Shown here piece by piece: positions 8,834 to 21,731 of a stretch of 49,545 bases of DNA; position 1 is the first letter of the stretch, and each line of letters opens with the position of its first letter. The notes under the pieces are model-generated. The model was not told the origin of the DNA and made no database searches. It worked only from the letters and a program-made list of their open reading frames with translations. The stretch comes from an uncultured Synechococcaceae cyanobacterium. GTDB taxonomy: Bacteria > Cyanobacteriota > Cyanobacteriia > PCC-6307 > Cyanobiaceae. The stretch is taken from NCBI GenBank assembly GCA_902634405.1, contig CACPJY010000012.1:1-49545 (forward strand), in the 5' to 3' direction. Position numbers and translations under genes: made by a program.

Positions 8834-10180
8834 TTGTTCAATTTCGGTGCTTTTTCTGTTGTGAAAGATTTGTCTACCTTTTCTAAAAGACGCGAGCGAT
8901 TCCTGAGGCGTTTAGGTGGAATGGCAGCGATTATCCCAGCAGCTCATCTGGTCACTCATCACGCTGATTGTGAATATCCTTTTCGTCAGGATAGTGATTT
9001 TTGGTATTTAACTGGATTCGATGAGCCAGATGCAGTTGCCCTTTTTCTGCCACATAAGCCTGCAGGGGAACAATTTATATTGTTTGTACACCCTAAGAAT
9101 CCCTCACTTGAGATATGGAACGGATCCCGGTCTGGAGTAGAAGGAGCAATTAAAGATTTAGAGGCTGATCGAGCGCATCCTCTGGATGAACTGCCAATTC
9201 GTCTTAGTGATTATCTTGAGGGTTCTGAAGCAATTGCTTTCAGAGTGGGTAGGCATTTAAAAGTTGAACCACTGGTGTTGAAAATATGGGCAGAACAATT
9301 GGATAGGGCTCCAAGAATAGGCTCGGCTACCAAAGCTTTGGTCCCTCCATGCCCAATATTGCATGAGATGAGATTGTATAAAGATTCTGAGGAATTGGAT
9401 CGCATGCGGTTAGCTGCAAGGATTTCTGCAGAGGCCCATGAAATAGCTAGACAGGCTGTTCGACCAGGAATGAATGAGAGGCATCTTCAGTCCTTGATAG
9501 AACATCATTTCCTCGACGAAGGCGCACGAGGCCCCGCATATGGCTCGATTGTTGCCGGTGGAGACAATGCATGCATCTTGCATTACACAGCGAACAACTG
9601 CCTTTTACAGGATGGTGACCTTGTCCTTATTGATGCTGGATGTTCGTTATTTGACTACTACAACGGTGATGTCACTCGTACTTTTCCAGTGAATGGACGT
9701 TTTTCAAGTGAGCAGAGGGCCCTTTATGAAATAGTTCTTTCGGCTCAGCAAGCAGCTATTGGTCTGGCCACACCTGGTCAGACCGCTGAAAAAGTTCATG
9801 ATCAAGCTGTTCGGGTATTGGTAGAAGGGTTAATAGACCTGGGCTTGCTTCACGGGAACATTGATGAGGTTATTGATCAAGGTGCCTATAAACATATCTA
9901 CATGCATAGGACAGGTCATTGGTTGGGTTTAGATGTACATGATGTGGGTGCTTATAGGCTCGGAGAGCATCCAGTAGATCTTGAGCCGGGTATGGTTTTG
10001 ACGGTGGAACCTGGTGTTTATATAAGTGACAGATTGCCTGTCCCTGATGGTCAGCCTGAAATTGATCAAAAATGGAAGGGTATAGGAATCAGAATCGAGG
10101 ATGATGTCGCAATTATTGAAGGAGGACACGAGGTCCTTAGTGGGAAAGCAGTTACTTCTGTAAAAGAATTGGAACGTTGA
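8834..10180 (+). CDS. pepP: Xaa-Pro aminopeptidase
   Basis: A cytosolic M24 metallopeptidase removing the N-terminal residue before proline. An N-terminal creatinase-like domain (with F-R-Q-D-S-D-F-W-Y-L-T-G-F) is followed by the pita-bread catalytic domain. The five metal ligands are visible: Asp in L-I-D-A-G (about 267), Asp in G-D-V-T-R-T-F (about 278), His in H-R-T-G-H-W-L-G, Glu in T-V-E-P-G-V-Y and Glu in I-R-I-E-D-D. Length about 440 residues is normal. No ATG is available: the frame starts at TTG 8834, and GTG 8861 is an equally good start. Confidence 0.94.
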   Translation: MFNFGAFSVVKDLSTFSKRRERFLRRLGGMAAIIPAAHLVTHHADCEYPFRQDSDFWYLTGFDEPDAVALFLPHKPAGEQFILFVHPKNPSLEIWNGSRSGVEGAIKDLEADRAHPLDELPIRLSDYLEGSEAIAFRVGRHLKVEPLVLKIWAEQLDRAPRIGSATKALVPPCPILHEMRLYKDSEELDRMRLAARISAEAHEIARQAVRPGMNERHLQSLIEHHFLDEGARGPAYGSIVAGGDNACILHYTANNCLLQDGDLVLIDAGCSLFDYYNGDVTRTFPVNGRFSSEQRALYEIVLSAQQAAIGLATPGQTAEKVHDQAVRVLVEGLIDLGLLHGNIDEVIDQGAYKHIYMHRTGHWLGLDVHDVGAYRLGEHPVDLEPGMVLTVEPGVYISDRLPVPDGQPEIDQKWKGIGIRIEDDVAIIEGGHEVLSGKAVTSVKELER

Positions 10181-10201
10181 AATAGTGATAAAGCCAATTG
10201 G

Positions 10202-10259
10202 TGTTTAGTCCTTGTAAAGAGAATCCATTGCTCTGACTGGCTTTAATGTTTAGTCCTTG
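10202..10259. repeat. 13-bp direct repeat between pepP and the PSRP-3 gene
   Basis: TGTTTAGTCCTTG occurs at 10202-10214 and again at 10247-10259, 45 bp apart. The flanks AAAGCCA and TGGCTTT are also complementary. It could be a regulatory site or a local duplication upstream of the PSRP-3 gene. No function can be assigned from sequence alone. Confidence 0.4.
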
Positions 10260-10311
10260 CGGTTTATTAGCTATCAATGATCTAGAGCTGGTATTTTAGT
10301 AGTTTGTTTAG

Positions 10312-10836
<525 letters not shown>

Positions 10837-10877
10837 TTGAAAAGATATTTGATCAATATCTCCCAATTCTTCTAATT

Positions 10878-11558
10878 TTAAACAAGGAAATCCTTTTTTT
10901 TAGAGTCTTTTTCAAATGCTAAACTAGCATTAATTGTTTCGGGAACATTCATAAGTGTTTCTGCTAAATAAGGACTTATTGTGAAAGTAGATATTCCTTC
11001 TGAGGCAAGATTTATAAGTTGATTTTTATTCCTAATGCTAGCAACTAATAGCTTGCAATCACTTCCAATTCCATCAAGGGCCTTTTTCATGGAAATCACT
11101 TCTAAGCACCCATCTTTACCTGCATCATTAATTCGACTTAGATAAGGGGCTAAATAAGTAGCACCAAGTGAAGCTGCAATTAGTGATTGTGGTGCTTCAT
11201 AACATGCTGTAAATGTTACAGAAATATTTGCTTCAATTAATTCATAAGCAGCTTGTATTCCTTGACTGGTAATTGGTATTTTTACATGAATCGTCAGTGC
11301 AGGAGTTTCTAGTTTTTTGATCGCATTGCCACAAGTGATTAACTCCTTGGTTGTATCACCCCAGGCTTGAATATGTAAGTCCCTGTAACCTAGCTCTTCG
11401 GCTGTGTTTGAAAGTGACTGTAAAGTATTTAAGTTGCATTCGAGATTCTCTTTCTTAAGGAGAGTGGGATTCGTTGTTATACCACTAAAAATTCTTGCCC
11501 CAATGAGATTTTCCCATTCAGAAGTATTTGCACTATCTATTAATAGTTCTAGGCTCAA
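10878..11558 (-). CDS. Transaldolase-like protein (TalC/fructose-6-phosphate aldolase family)
   Basis: A 226-residue class I aldolase of the short transaldolase family. Visible: the N-terminal I-D-S-A-N with F-S-G-I-T-T-N-P-T, the Schiff-base lysine in V-K-I-P-I-T, and the T-F-T-A-C-Y strand with A-P-Y-L-S-R-I-N-D. The family includes both transaldolases and fructose-6-phosphate aldolases, so the exact reaction cannot be read from this sequence. A long-type transaldolase is normally present elsewhere in these genomes, so this may be an accessory enzyme. It lies 20 bp downstream of atpC on the same strand and could be read through from it. Confidence 0.85.
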   Translation of the reverse strand: MSLELLIDSANTSEWENLIGARIFSGITTNPTLLKKENLECNLNTLQSLSNTAEELGYRDLHIQAWGDTTKELITCGNAIKKLETPALTIHVKIPITSQGIQAAYELIEANISVTFTACYEAPQSLIAASLGATYLAPYLSRINDAGKDGCLEVISMKKALDGIGSDCKLLVASIRNKNQLINLASEGISTFTISPYLAETLMNVPETINASLAFEKDSKKKDFLV

Positions 11559-11578
11559 AGAATCTCCTTTCTCCAGGT

Positions 11579-11989
11579 TTATGCTGTAGTTTTACTTGCT
11601 TGAGCTCTCGCTCTGGCGCGGTTGAAATCCTGTTGGGCTTTTAATTTCTCTGTGGAAGCGACTTCTCCCTCTAATTGATCAACAATATTTTTTGCTTGCT
11701 CTAATTCTTTCTCAGCATTAGCTTCATCAATGGTTGATCCAAGCTCTGCAGAGTTGACTAATACTGTTACATCGTCAGATTCAACTTCTGCAAAACCTCC
11801 CATTAGAGCAATGGAGTCCCATGTGCCGTTATTTAATACTCTTAAGACGCCTACATCTAGAGCTGTTACTAAGGATATGTGGCCTGGAAGTATTCCTATA
11901 AGACCTGTGGTGCTAGGAAGTATCACCTCCTCGGCTGTTCCATCGAAGACGCTCTGGTCAGGGGCTAGCACGCGGAGGGTAAGGGACAT
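11579..11989 (-). CDS. atpC: ATP synthase epsilon subunit
   Basis: A 136-residue F1 epsilon subunit. The N-terminal beta-sandwich has [13 protein letters not shown] and I-L-P-G-H-I-S-L, and the C-terminal helical hairpin is Ala/Glu-rich. It couples rotor and proton ring and restrains ATP hydrolysis. It follows the beta subunit gene 77 bp downstream, the normal separate beta-epsilon operon of cyanobacteria. Confidence 0.97.
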   Translation of the reverse strand: MSLTLRVLAPDQSVFDGTAEEVILPSTTGLIGILPGHISLVTALDVGVLRVLNNGTWDSIALMGGFAEVESDDVTVLVNSAELGSTIDEANAEKELEQAKNIVDQLEGEVASTEKLKAQQDFNRARARAQASKTTA

Positions 11990-12066
11990 AATTAAGACCT
12001 TTGATTAGTTAAAAAGAGACTTTGGCTGAGTTGAATTAGGTTGCTTTGACCTTGTTCCCCGAAAAA

Positions 12067-13539
<1,473 letters not shown>

Positions 13540-13677
13540 TTAAAAAGTATGCGAGGGGTGCAAAAAGTGCATTCCCTTCTCTTACGGCGCAAGATTATCA
13601 CTGTGCATGGTTCTTTGAGGAGTGTTCGGTCACCCGCACAGAAAAACCCTGGCCGACTTCCCCCTCTTCCGCATAAG

Positions 13678-13704
13678 TTGGCAGTCGGTGATCTTGAGTG
13701 CTAA
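13678..13704 (+). promoter_or_regulatory. CIRCE operator upstream of groES-groEL
   Basis: TTGGCAGTC at 13678-13686, exactly nine bases, then GAGTGCTAA at 13696-13704. The known CIRCE (the HrcA repressor site) is TTAGCACTC-N9-GAGTGCTAA, so the right half matches 9 of 9, the left 7 of 9, and the spacer is exact. It overlaps a second perfect inverted repeat, CTTGAGT-gcta-ACTCAAG at 13693-13710. The site lies 53 bp before the groES ATG, as expected for heat-shock repression by HrcA. Confidence 0.8.
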
Positions 13705-13757
13705 CTCAAGTCATTTGGTAGCGCTAATGCGCTCTGTTCTCGCTTCTGCATTCACTT

Positions 13758-14069
13758 ATGGCAGCTGTTTCTCTAAGCGTCTCCACCGTTAAACCGCTCG
13801 GGGATCGAATTTTTGTAAAAGTCTCCGAATCAGAGGAGAAGACTGCAGGCGGCATACTCTTGCCAGATACTGCAAAGGAAAAGCCACAAGTTGGCGAAGT
13901 AGCTCAAGTTGGCCCAGGAAAGCGTAATGACGATGGTTCTCGTCAAGCTCCTGAGGTTGGGGTCGGTGACAAGGTCCTTTACAGCAAATATGCCGGCACC
14001 GATATCAAACTCGGCGGAGACGAATATGTTCTTTTGTCCGAGAAAGATATTTTGGCAATAGTTAACTGA
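13758..14069 (+). CDS. groES: Co-chaperonin GroES
   Basis: A 103-residue GroES. It has the start V-K-P-L-G-D-R-I, the mobile loop region [12 protein letters not shown], and [11 protein letters not shown]. It caps the GroEL barrel during folding. groEL follows 64 bp downstream and the CIRCE lies upstream, so both belong to one heat-shock operon. Confidence 0.98.
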   Translation: MAAVSLSVSTVKPLGDRIFVKVSESEEKTAGGILLPDTAKEKPQVGEVAQVGPGKRNDDGSRQAPEVGVGDKVLYSKYAGTDIKLGGDEYVLLSEKDILAIVN

Positions 14070-14091
14070 ACTTTTTGCCAATTTCTTCTAA

Positions 14092-15771
<1,680 letters not shown>

Positions 15772-15800
15772 TTAGTAGCAGAATTGATCTGTTGATGAAA

Positions 15801-15842
15801 TCAGTAAAGAGGGTTTTAAACCCCTCTTTACTGATTTTTTAT
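15801..15842 (+). terminator. Rho-independent terminator after groEL
   Basis: A hairpin pairs TCAGTAAAGAGGG (from 15801) with CCCTCTTTACTGA across a short A/T loop, and is followed by six T. It closes the groES-groEL transcript. Confidence 0.9.
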
Positions 15843-16032
15843 TATTTAGTCAATTCACCTATTAAGTGCGTTGAACCTTATATTCATTTATAAGTTAAGT
15901 GAGTATGGCTGTAAAGATAACTCTGAAAGTAATTCGGTGCCAGGTTGATCTTGTGGTTTTGTAAGCATTATTTGATGATCAGACATTCATTCTTAAAGGT
16001 TTTGTATGCTTATTTCAATTGCATGCTTCTAA

Positions 16033-16269
16033 ATGTCAAAGGTAAAGAAAAACAAGAAATGTTCATTTAGTAAATCTCTTCTTTGGTATGTATTTGGTGC
16101 AACAACTTTTTTTTCACGAGCATTTGCAGCGATAGCTCTTATTATTCTTGCTATTAAGGCTCACCCTCTTAAGCAAGAAGCAAAGTTGTTTAACTCTTGT
16201 GTCCAAGAATCGTTAGATAAGGGTAAAACCATTTCGAAATCAGTTCACTTTTGCAATGGTGGTAATTAA
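16033..16269 (+). CDS. Small membrane protein, unrecognised
   Basis: A 78-residue product with a lysine-rich cytoplasmic start (S-K-V-K-K-N-K-K), one clear membrane helix at about residues 18-42, and a short tail with two cysteines (F-N-S-C and H-F-C-N). ATG start; no strong ribosome-binding site. It stands alone, 261 bp after groEL. The layout resembles small single-span proteins of picocyanobacteria, but I cannot name a family. Confidence 0.6.
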   Translation: MSKVKKNKKCSFSKSLLWYVFGATTFFSRAFAAIALIILAIKAHPLKQEAKLFNSCVQESLDKGKTISKSVHFCNGGN

Positions 16270-16396
16270 ATAAAATTCAGGGCTAATTTAGCCTTAGAGG
16301 GCCAGCCTGATTGAGCTTAATACCTATTGTTTGATGTGGACATAATTTCTAGCTGTCTGAAGATTATCCTGTTCCCCTCCTCTGAAACCAATTTAC

Positions 16397-16452
16397 CCTG
16401 AGCAACATCTGCATAATAGTACGCATATACTATTATGCAGATGTTGCTCAGG
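16397..16452. repeat. Perfect 25-bp inverted repeat with 6-nt loop
   Basis: The left arm 16397-16421 (begins CCTGAGCAACATCTGC, ends AATAGTA) and right arm 16428-16452 are exact reverse complements, with the loop CGCATA. It ends four bases before the ATG of the DUF1651 gene, where a ribosome-binding site should be. No T-run follows. It may be a cruciform-forming DNA site or a very stable RNA hairpin in the leader. Confidence 0.85.
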
Positions 16453-16456
16453 CTTT

Positions 16457-16711
16457 ATGAATGATCCTGAAGGTTGGATAAAGGACCCTCAAGGAAAATG
16501 GTCTTTTCGATTTCATCGCGACCCCAATTCTTGGGGAAGGCATCCTTACTTTTTTATGGACAAAGGTATGGCGATGACCGATGGCTCTCCTGCCATGCTC
16601 AAAAGTAGAAGTTATGTACCTATGCAGGAGGCAAAGGTTTTTTGGGAGGAGCTTATTTCTCTGGGATGGACAATTGTTGAAGCTCAATGGGGTGCTGAGA
16701 TTGATCCCTGA
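16457..16711 (+). CDS. DUF1651 family protein
   Basis: An 84-residue protein. The motifs W-I-K-D-P-Q-G-K-W-S-F-R-F-H, a repeated-type K-S-R-S-Y-V and W-E-E-L-I-S-L-G-W fit the DUF1651 family, small soluble proteins found in multiple copies in marine picocyanobacteria, function unknown. The start codon follows directly on the 25-bp inverted repeat, so translation may depend on how that hairpin folds. There is no close neighbour on the same strand. Family assignment is by recognition. Confidence 0.8.
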   Translation: MNDPEGWIKDPQGKWSFRFHRDPNSWGRHPYFFMDKGMAMTDGSPAMLKSRSYVPMQEAKVFWEELISLGWTIVEAQWGAEIDP

Positions 16712-16804
16712 GAGGGCTATCGGCATTTCTTTGATATTAATTAATTCTTTTTATTTATGAGAATTGAGTGTTTTTTGAGAAGAGAAATAGATGGATGATA
16801 TTGA

Positions 16805-17035
16805 TTAGGTCAGCCACCCAGCACTGAGAATGATCGCCAGGCTGAGGAAAATTGCTAAAACTGTCCAAGTGATTCTATTCAGGGTTGCTTCAGCGCTGCT
16901 AGCACTTGTAAACATAGAACTTCCGCTTGCTGCTAAACCTCCCATGCCATCACCTTTGGGGCTATGCAAAAGAACAAACAGTATTAACAGGATGCCTGAA
17001 GATGCCCAGACCCAAGAAAGAATTTTTGTGATCAT
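16805..17035 (-). CDS. secG: Preprotein translocase subunit SecG
   Basis: A 76-residue protein with two membrane helices (about 8-26 and 53-72) joined by the glycine-rich loop H-S-P-K-G-D-G-M-G-G, the hallmark of SecG. It assists SecYE in protein export across the plasma or thylakoid membrane. It lies 53 bp downstream of gpmI on the same strand reading away, an arrangement (gpmI-secG) also common in other bacteria. Confidence 0.94.
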   Translation of the reverse strand: MITKILSWVWASSGILLILFVLLHSPKGDGMGGLAASGSSMFTSASSAEATLNRITWTVLAIFLSLAIILSAGWLT

Positions 17036-17088
17036 TATGTGACTCTAAGGGACTTTCTTTAAAATCATTTTGACTGAAATGATAACTG

Positions 17089-18711
17089 TTAGACAGGTTG
17101 TGGAATCCGATGAGGGAGAGAAGAGATGTCTGGAGCTTCTATTAAAGAAGAACCAGTCATTGCATCAGGTTTTGGGAGATTAAGAATCTGAAGAAGAGTT
17201 GGAGCAATATCTGCTAATCCGCCACCTTTTCTCAATTGAATAGAGTTTCCGTGGCCTGGTAATTTTCTTTTCTCACCTTCTATAAGAATCATAGGTACAG
17301 GATTTGTAGTATGAGCAGTCCAAGCTTGCCCGTCTTGGTTTTGCATAACCTCCGCATTGCCATGATCAGCAGTGATTAGTAGAGTCCCACTCATGAGGCC
17401 AGTGGCATCAAGTAGGCGACCAATACAATGATCAACTTTTGCAATAGCTTCTTTTGTCGCTGTCATTATCCCTGTATGTCCAACCATATCAGGATTGGCG
17501 TAATTGATAATCACAAGGGAATAGATGCCTTTTTTTATAGCTTCTATGCAGCTATCAGTTAGGGCATCAGCTGACATTTCTGGGGCAAGGTCATAAGTTG
17601 CGACTCTAGGAGAAGGTACAAGGTGCCGGTGCTCCCCTTTGAGGGGCTTTTCTATACCACCATTGAGGAAATATGTTACGTGGGGATATTTTTCAGTCTC
17701 AGAGGTTCGATATTGTAAAAGGCCGTTTTCAGAAACTATTTGCCCTAGAAGATTGTCTAGCGATTCAGGTGGAAATGCTATTTCGACTGGCAAATCTGCT
17801 TCATATTGTGTGAATGTAACTATGTCAAGTTCTGGTTGATTGACTATTGGGAAGTAATCAAAATTGTTAAGAGAAAGCGCTTTTACAAGTTGTCTGGAAC
17901 GATCTGGACGGAAGTTGAACATGACAACACCATCTCCATCCTTGAGGTATGTAGGGGTTAGCCTTACAGGCTCTAAGAACTCATCTGTAATGCCTTGTTC
18001 GTAGCTGGCAGTGAGAATCTCTTGAGCAGTTTTTTTAGATATAGATTTCTTTGGGTTGGTAAATAATTCGTAGGCTTTGGCAGTACGTTCCCATCTATGG
18101 TCTCTATCCATTGCCCAATACCTGCCACAAAGGCTTGAAATTTCTCCAATCCCTTCACTATTTATAGATTTTTCAATCATTTGAATATATTTACTTCCAC
18201 TTTGGGTAGGTGTGTCTCGTCCATCTGTAATTGCGTGGATGGCAACTTTCTTTACTCCGGCAGATGAGGCCCATTTCAAAAGCCCAGAAAGGTGATCTAT
18301 GTGACTATGAACCCCGCCATCTGAGCAAAGTCCGATGAGGTGCAGAGTTTGACCAGATTTCTCAAGCTTATTAGCGAGGTCAGTGAGAGCAGGATTCTTT
18401 GCTAGTTCTCCTTCTCCCACTGTCTCGCTAATACGTACTAACTCTTGTTTTATTACGCGACCTGCTCCGATGGTGAGATGTCCTACCTCAGAGTTCCCCA
18501 TTTGTTGGTCTGGCAAGCCAACCGCAGCTCCACTAGCTTCTATAAGAGTATGAGGGTAGCTATGCCATAAAGAATCCATTATGGGTGTTTGAGCCTTGCA
18601 AATAGCATTGTGTTCTTTCACTTCGCTGTAGCCCCAGCCATCAAGTATGGCCATCACTACAGGTGCAATATGCCCTGCTTGCGATGAGTCTTCGTGACTA
18701 ATTGTTGTCAT
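17089..18711 (-). CDS. gpmI: 2,3-bisphosphoglycerate-independent phosphoglycerate mutase
   Basis: Interconverts 3- and 2-phosphoglycerate. 540 residues, normal length. The first metal Asp is in I-L-D-G-W-G (D24), the phosphorylated serine is in M-G-N-S-E-V-G-H (S74), then D-G-R-D-T-P in the transferase domain and T-A-D-H-G-N-A-E near the C-terminus. The ATG follows an unremarkable leader. It probably forms a unit with secG and is divergent from pyrR. Confidence 0.96.
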   Translation of the reverse strand: MTTISHEDSSQAGHIAPVVMAILDGWGYSEVKEHNAICKAQTPIMDSLWHSYPHTLIEASGAAVGLPDQQMGNSEVGHLTIGAGRVIKQELVRISETVGEGELAKNPALTDLANKLEKSGQTLHLIGLCSDGGVHSHIDHLSGLLKWASSAGVKKVAIHAITDGRDTPTQSGSKYIQMIEKSINSEGIGEISSLCGRYWAMDRDHRWERTAKAYELFTNPKKSISKKTAQEILTASYEQGITDEFLEPVRLTPTYLKDGDGVVMFNFRPDRSRQLVKALSLNNFDYFPIVNQPELDIVTFTQYEADLPVEIAFPPESLDNLLGQIVSENGLLQYRTSETEKYPHVTYFLNGGIEKPLKGEHRHLVPSPRVATYDLAPEMSADALTDSCIEAIKKGIYSLVIINYANPDMVGHTGIMTATKEAIAKVDHCIGRLLDATGLMSGTLLITADHGNAEVMQNQDGQAWTAHTTNPVPMILIEGEKRKLPGHGNSIQLRKGGGLADIAPTLLQILNLPKPDAMTGSSLIEAPDISSLPHRIPQPV

Positions 18712-18871
18712 TCTGACTCCTACGGTTTATTCCCTATGTGCTTTACGCAATATCAAGTTACAACCTCCAAGGGCATGGGTAGCATTTATGCCAATTTCTG
18801 TCAGCTTTTGCCAATGGCTTTAGATAATTTGAGGGCCTAATAGGAATGATTTTGTTTTTTAATTTGCCTCT

Positions 18872-19426
18872 ATGTCTGAAAATTCCCAAAATGAAAGAGT
18901 TGAGATACTTTCCGCAGATGATCTTCGCCGGACTCTTGTGAGACTTGCTTCTCAAGTACTTGAGTCAGTCCAAGACAGCCATGATCTCTTGCTTTTAGGA
19001 ATCCCCACAAGGGGTGTACATCTATCACGTGTTCTTGCAAGTCAGATTGAAAGCCTCACGGGACACCAAATTGATCAAGGAAGTCTTGACCATACTTTTC
19101 ATCGAGATGATCTTGTGAGAATAGGGACAAGGGTGCCTGAAGTCACGGATCTACCCTCAACTGTGGAAGGCAGACAAGTTGTTTTAGTGGATGATGTGAT
19201 CTTTACGGGGAGAACTGTTCGAGCTGCGTTAGAAGCTCTTCAAGCATGGGGGAGACCTAAAAGGACAATGTTACTTGTAATGGTCGATCGGGGTCATCGT
19301 GAAGTCCCCATTCAGCCAGATTTCTGTGGCAGGAAAGTTCCAACAAGTAGAACAGAAAATATAGAATTAAGACTTCATGATTTAGATGGAGAAGAGGCTA
19401 TATACCTTAGAAAGGATATGCCTTAG
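18872..19426 (+). CDS. pyrR: PyrR: pyr operon regulator / uracil phosphoribosyltransferase
   Basis: A 184-residue PRTase-fold protein. The PRPP-binding loop V-V-L-V-D-D-V-I-F-T-G-R-T is at about 108-120; the N-terminal L-L-G-I-P-T-R-G-V and the C-terminal V-D-R-G-H-R-E-V-P are characteristic of PyrR. In Firmicutes it attenuates pyr mRNA; in cyanobacteria the regulatory role is not certain and it may act only as a uracil phosphoribosyltransferase. It stands between gpmI (divergent) and an Hsp70-like gene (convergent). No attenuator-like leader is visible upstream. Confidence 0.9.
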   Translation: MSENSQNERVEILSADDLRRTLVRLASQVLESVQDSHDLLLLGIPTRGVHLSRVLASQIESLTGHQIDQGSLDHTFHRDDLVRIGTRVPEVTDLPSTVEGRQVVLVDDVIFTGRTVRAALEALQAWGRPKRTMLLVMVDRGHREVPIQPDFCGRKVPTSRTENIELRLHDLDGEEAIYLRKDMP

Positions 19427-19501
19427 ATTTTTAATTTTAAAAGCTTATTTTTAGGATTTAAATCAGTTCTTTGAAATCATATTAATTTTTTTATAAGTGA
19501 T

Positions 19502-21115
19502 TTAATGTAATTTGCAAAGCTGCTGTTTGTGGATAACCCTTCCTGATCTTATGTCTAAGCCCTCTACTTGTAGTGAGCAATCTTGGTTGATGCTGAAGTT
19601 TAAATTCAAACAATCTTCACCTGGTTGCCCTGGCTCCTCTAACGGAATGATTAATGGATCTTGAAGAAGAAATTTGGTCGACTGATCTGACATTTGTGTT
19701 AGGACAGTTGGCAAGTTATCTTCGTAAATAACTTCATGACTGCCATCTATGTTTTTTTCTCCAATGATTATCTCGATCTCAGTTTGATTTATTTCACTTG
19801 TCGCCAAAACTATTTCTAGGTTGTTTGAAGTTGGCCAAGGTTGACCTATTGGGAAAAGATTATGCCATATATGCTTTTTAGTTCTTGGGTCCCAAAAACG
19901 AAGTGCAATACCTTTATGAAGTACATCTTTAATTGTTACTCCAGGAGTAAGCTTTAGAGCTCCGAGTGCAACTGCTTCTACCGGAGGGGGGGTGAGCAGT
20001 TGAAGTGGGTGTATCTCAGTTTTTAACCAATTTATAAATAAAGGAATTCTTGAGCTCCCTCCTACTGCAATGACGCCATCTAGATCAGCTAGATCGCAGC
20101 CATTGCTTCTGCCTGAAGCGAGGGTTTGTTTCATTAGTTGGTCTAAGACGTTTAAGAAGCCTTTTTCAATCAGAAGCTGGTCAAGAATTTCTCTGGAAAG
20201 ATTTAATCGTTGAATTCCATAATTATTGGGAAAATTAATTACTTCCTCTAGAACTTGATTGTCAAGGATTTTTGTATTGCTTAGTTTGCACTTAAGTTTT
20301 TCAGTGACATTTAAGAGCTTTTCTGAAATGGGTTCATCTGGCAATAGGTGATTTGCGATCCAACGATCAATGTCTCGACCACCTAGTTGAATCCCTGATT
20401 TGCCTAGCACCTTTGCACAACGAAGAGTTTGACCAGTTGATCCGCCTAGATCTTCTCCGTTGAATCGTAATAGCTGAGCAATAGGGGCTGCACGTCCTTC
20501 CCCTCCCTCAAGTTCAACAAGAGCAATATCAAAAGTGCTACCCCCAAGATCAAAGACCAGAAGTTTTGCTCCTGCTGGCATTGCTGACCCCATGGCTGCG
20601 GCAGTAGGCTCATCAACTAGAGCTATTTCATCAACTTCTAGAGAATCGCAAATTTCTAGTAGCCACTGTCTATAGGATCTATAACATTCAACTGGAGCTG
20701 TGAGTACTAGCCTTTTTATATTCAAATCTTTAGGCAGTCTTTTCCAGATTTCTTTTATTAAAATCTCACCAGCTTTTTCAGGACAAATTTTTTCACCAGT
20801 GACTCCTTCTTTTGCTGGGGATTTGATAAGACGCTTGAAGTCACGTTGTAGATATTGGAGATCCTTACTAGAAAAGCCTTCATTGATTACTTGTTGACCT
20901 ATTAATAGCTTCTGATTTGGTTCCTTCCTATACCAGACAAGGCTTGGGACTTCCCCTTTGCTCTTGCTAATTTGAGGGAGATCTATTAATTCTGGCTGCT
21001 CTCCTCTTTCATCTTGAAAAGCTACTACTGTGGTTGTGTTTCCCAGATCAATAGCCAAGGTTCCTGACTTCTGGGAAATCTGAAGTTTTTCTTCTACATT
21101 TGAGGATAAGTCCAC
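19502..21115 (-). CDS. Hsp70-like ATPase (DnaK-related, short)
   Basis: A 537-residue protein of the Hsp70/actin fold. Phosphate 1 loop I-D-L-G-N-T-T-T, phosphate 2 F-D-L-G-G-S-T-F-D-I, and the adenosine motif A-V-G-G-S-S-R-I-P-L are all present, so the nucleotide-binding domain (about 15-385) is intact. The C-terminal part is only about 150 residues and lacks the full lid of DnaK (usually near 640 residues). It is therefore a divergent Hsp70 homologue, not the main DnaK. Client unknown. Confidence 0.88.
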   Translation of the reverse strand: MDLSSNVEEKLQISQKSGTLAIDLGNTTTVVAFQDERGEQPELIDLPQISKSKGEVPSLVWYRKEPNQKLLIGQQVINEGFSSKDLQYLQRDFKRLIKSPAKEGVTGEKICPEKAGEILIKEIWKRLPKDLNIKRLVLTAPVECYRSYRQWLLEICDSLEVDEIALVDEPTAAAMGSAMPAGAKLLVFDLGGSTFDIALVELEGGEGRAAPIAQLLRFNGEDLGGSTGQTLRCAKVLGKSGIQLGGRDIDRWIANHLLPDEPISEKLLNVTEKLKCKLSNTKILDNQVLEEVINFPNNYGIQRLNLSREILDQLLIEKGFLNVLDQLMKQTLASGRSNGCDLADLDGVIAVGGSSRIPLFINWLKTEIHPLQLLTPPPVEAVALGALKLTPGVTIKDVLHKGIALRFWDPRTKKHIWHNLFPIGQPWPTSNNLEIVLATSEINQTEIEIIIGEKNIDGSHEVIYEDNLPTVLTQMSDQSTKFLLQDPLIIPLEEPGQPGEDCLNLNFSINQDCSLQVEGLDIRSGRVIHKQQLCKLH

Positions 21116-21159
21116 GATTATTGCAAGTGTGTATTTAGGTAGCAGTGATTAAATCCTCT

Positions 21160-21444
21160 ATGGACAGATTGCAATGTTTGATCTTCTCTTTTTATAGAGA
21201 AGATCCTCGTATCGAGATTTTGTTGAAGCCTTTGCTTAAATGCCATATGAAAAGGAGTTGGGGGAGTATTCGACTCGAGTGCTCTGATAGAGAACATCTA
21301 GAAAAAGTCAGTGGACTTATTAGATATGTTCGAGTTCCATTGGCAGCGCTCGGTCTTGGTAAACAGATTGTATTGCGTGCTCCAGGGGTAATAAACCGGA
21401 CATACCCAATGCATGTTCCATTTCATAGTGATTTGATTGCATAA
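21160..21444 (+). CDS. Hypothetical protein, 94 residues
   Basis: A 94-residue protein from the ATG at 21160 (a GTG at 21145 is also in frame). It has no signal or membrane segment. Features are a start with D-R-L-Q-C-L-I-F-S-F-Y, a middle with W-G-S-I-R-L-E-C, and a C-terminal H-V-P-F-H. It lies 48 bp before rpoZ on the same strand. Looks like a small conserved cyanobacterial protein, but I do not recognise it. Confidence 0.7.
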   Translation: MDRLQCLIFSFYREDPRIEILLKPLLKCHMKRSWGSIRLECSDREHLEKVSGLIRYVRVPLAALGLGKQIVLRAPGVINRTYPMHVPFHSDLIA

Positions 21445-21492
21445 TGTTTTCATCCTTTGCCTTAAGCTAAGCAAGACTTATTCAGTATTGAA

Positions 21493-21720
21493 GTGATTAC
21501 TTCAGGTTTGGGCCCCAAAGATCTTGCTAAACGTGCCGAGAGTCTGATCAGACATTCAAGCAATAGATATCTAACTACAGTTCGAATCGCTTTTCGTGCA
21601 AAGCAAAGGCGTTTTGATGATTTTGATGGATTATTAGAAGAGTCCAGTGTAAAGCCAGTGCAAAGAGCAATCGTTGAATTAAGTGACGAGCAGGATCAGC
21701 CAGACTTGTTGCCAGGGTGA
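21493..21720 (+). CDS. rpoZ: RNA polymerase omega subunit
   Basis: A 75-residue omega subunit starting with GTG. The N-terminal [11 protein letters not shown] and [17 protein letters not shown] match cyanobacterial omega, which helps assemble RNA polymerase. It lies 11 bp before the DUF1818 gene, probably in one operon. Confidence 0.92.
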   Translation: MITSGLGPKDLAKRAESLIRHSSNRYLTTVRIAFRAKQRRFDDFDGLLEESSVKPVQRAIVELSDEQDQPDLLPG

Positions 21721-21731
21721 ACTAAGAGGTA

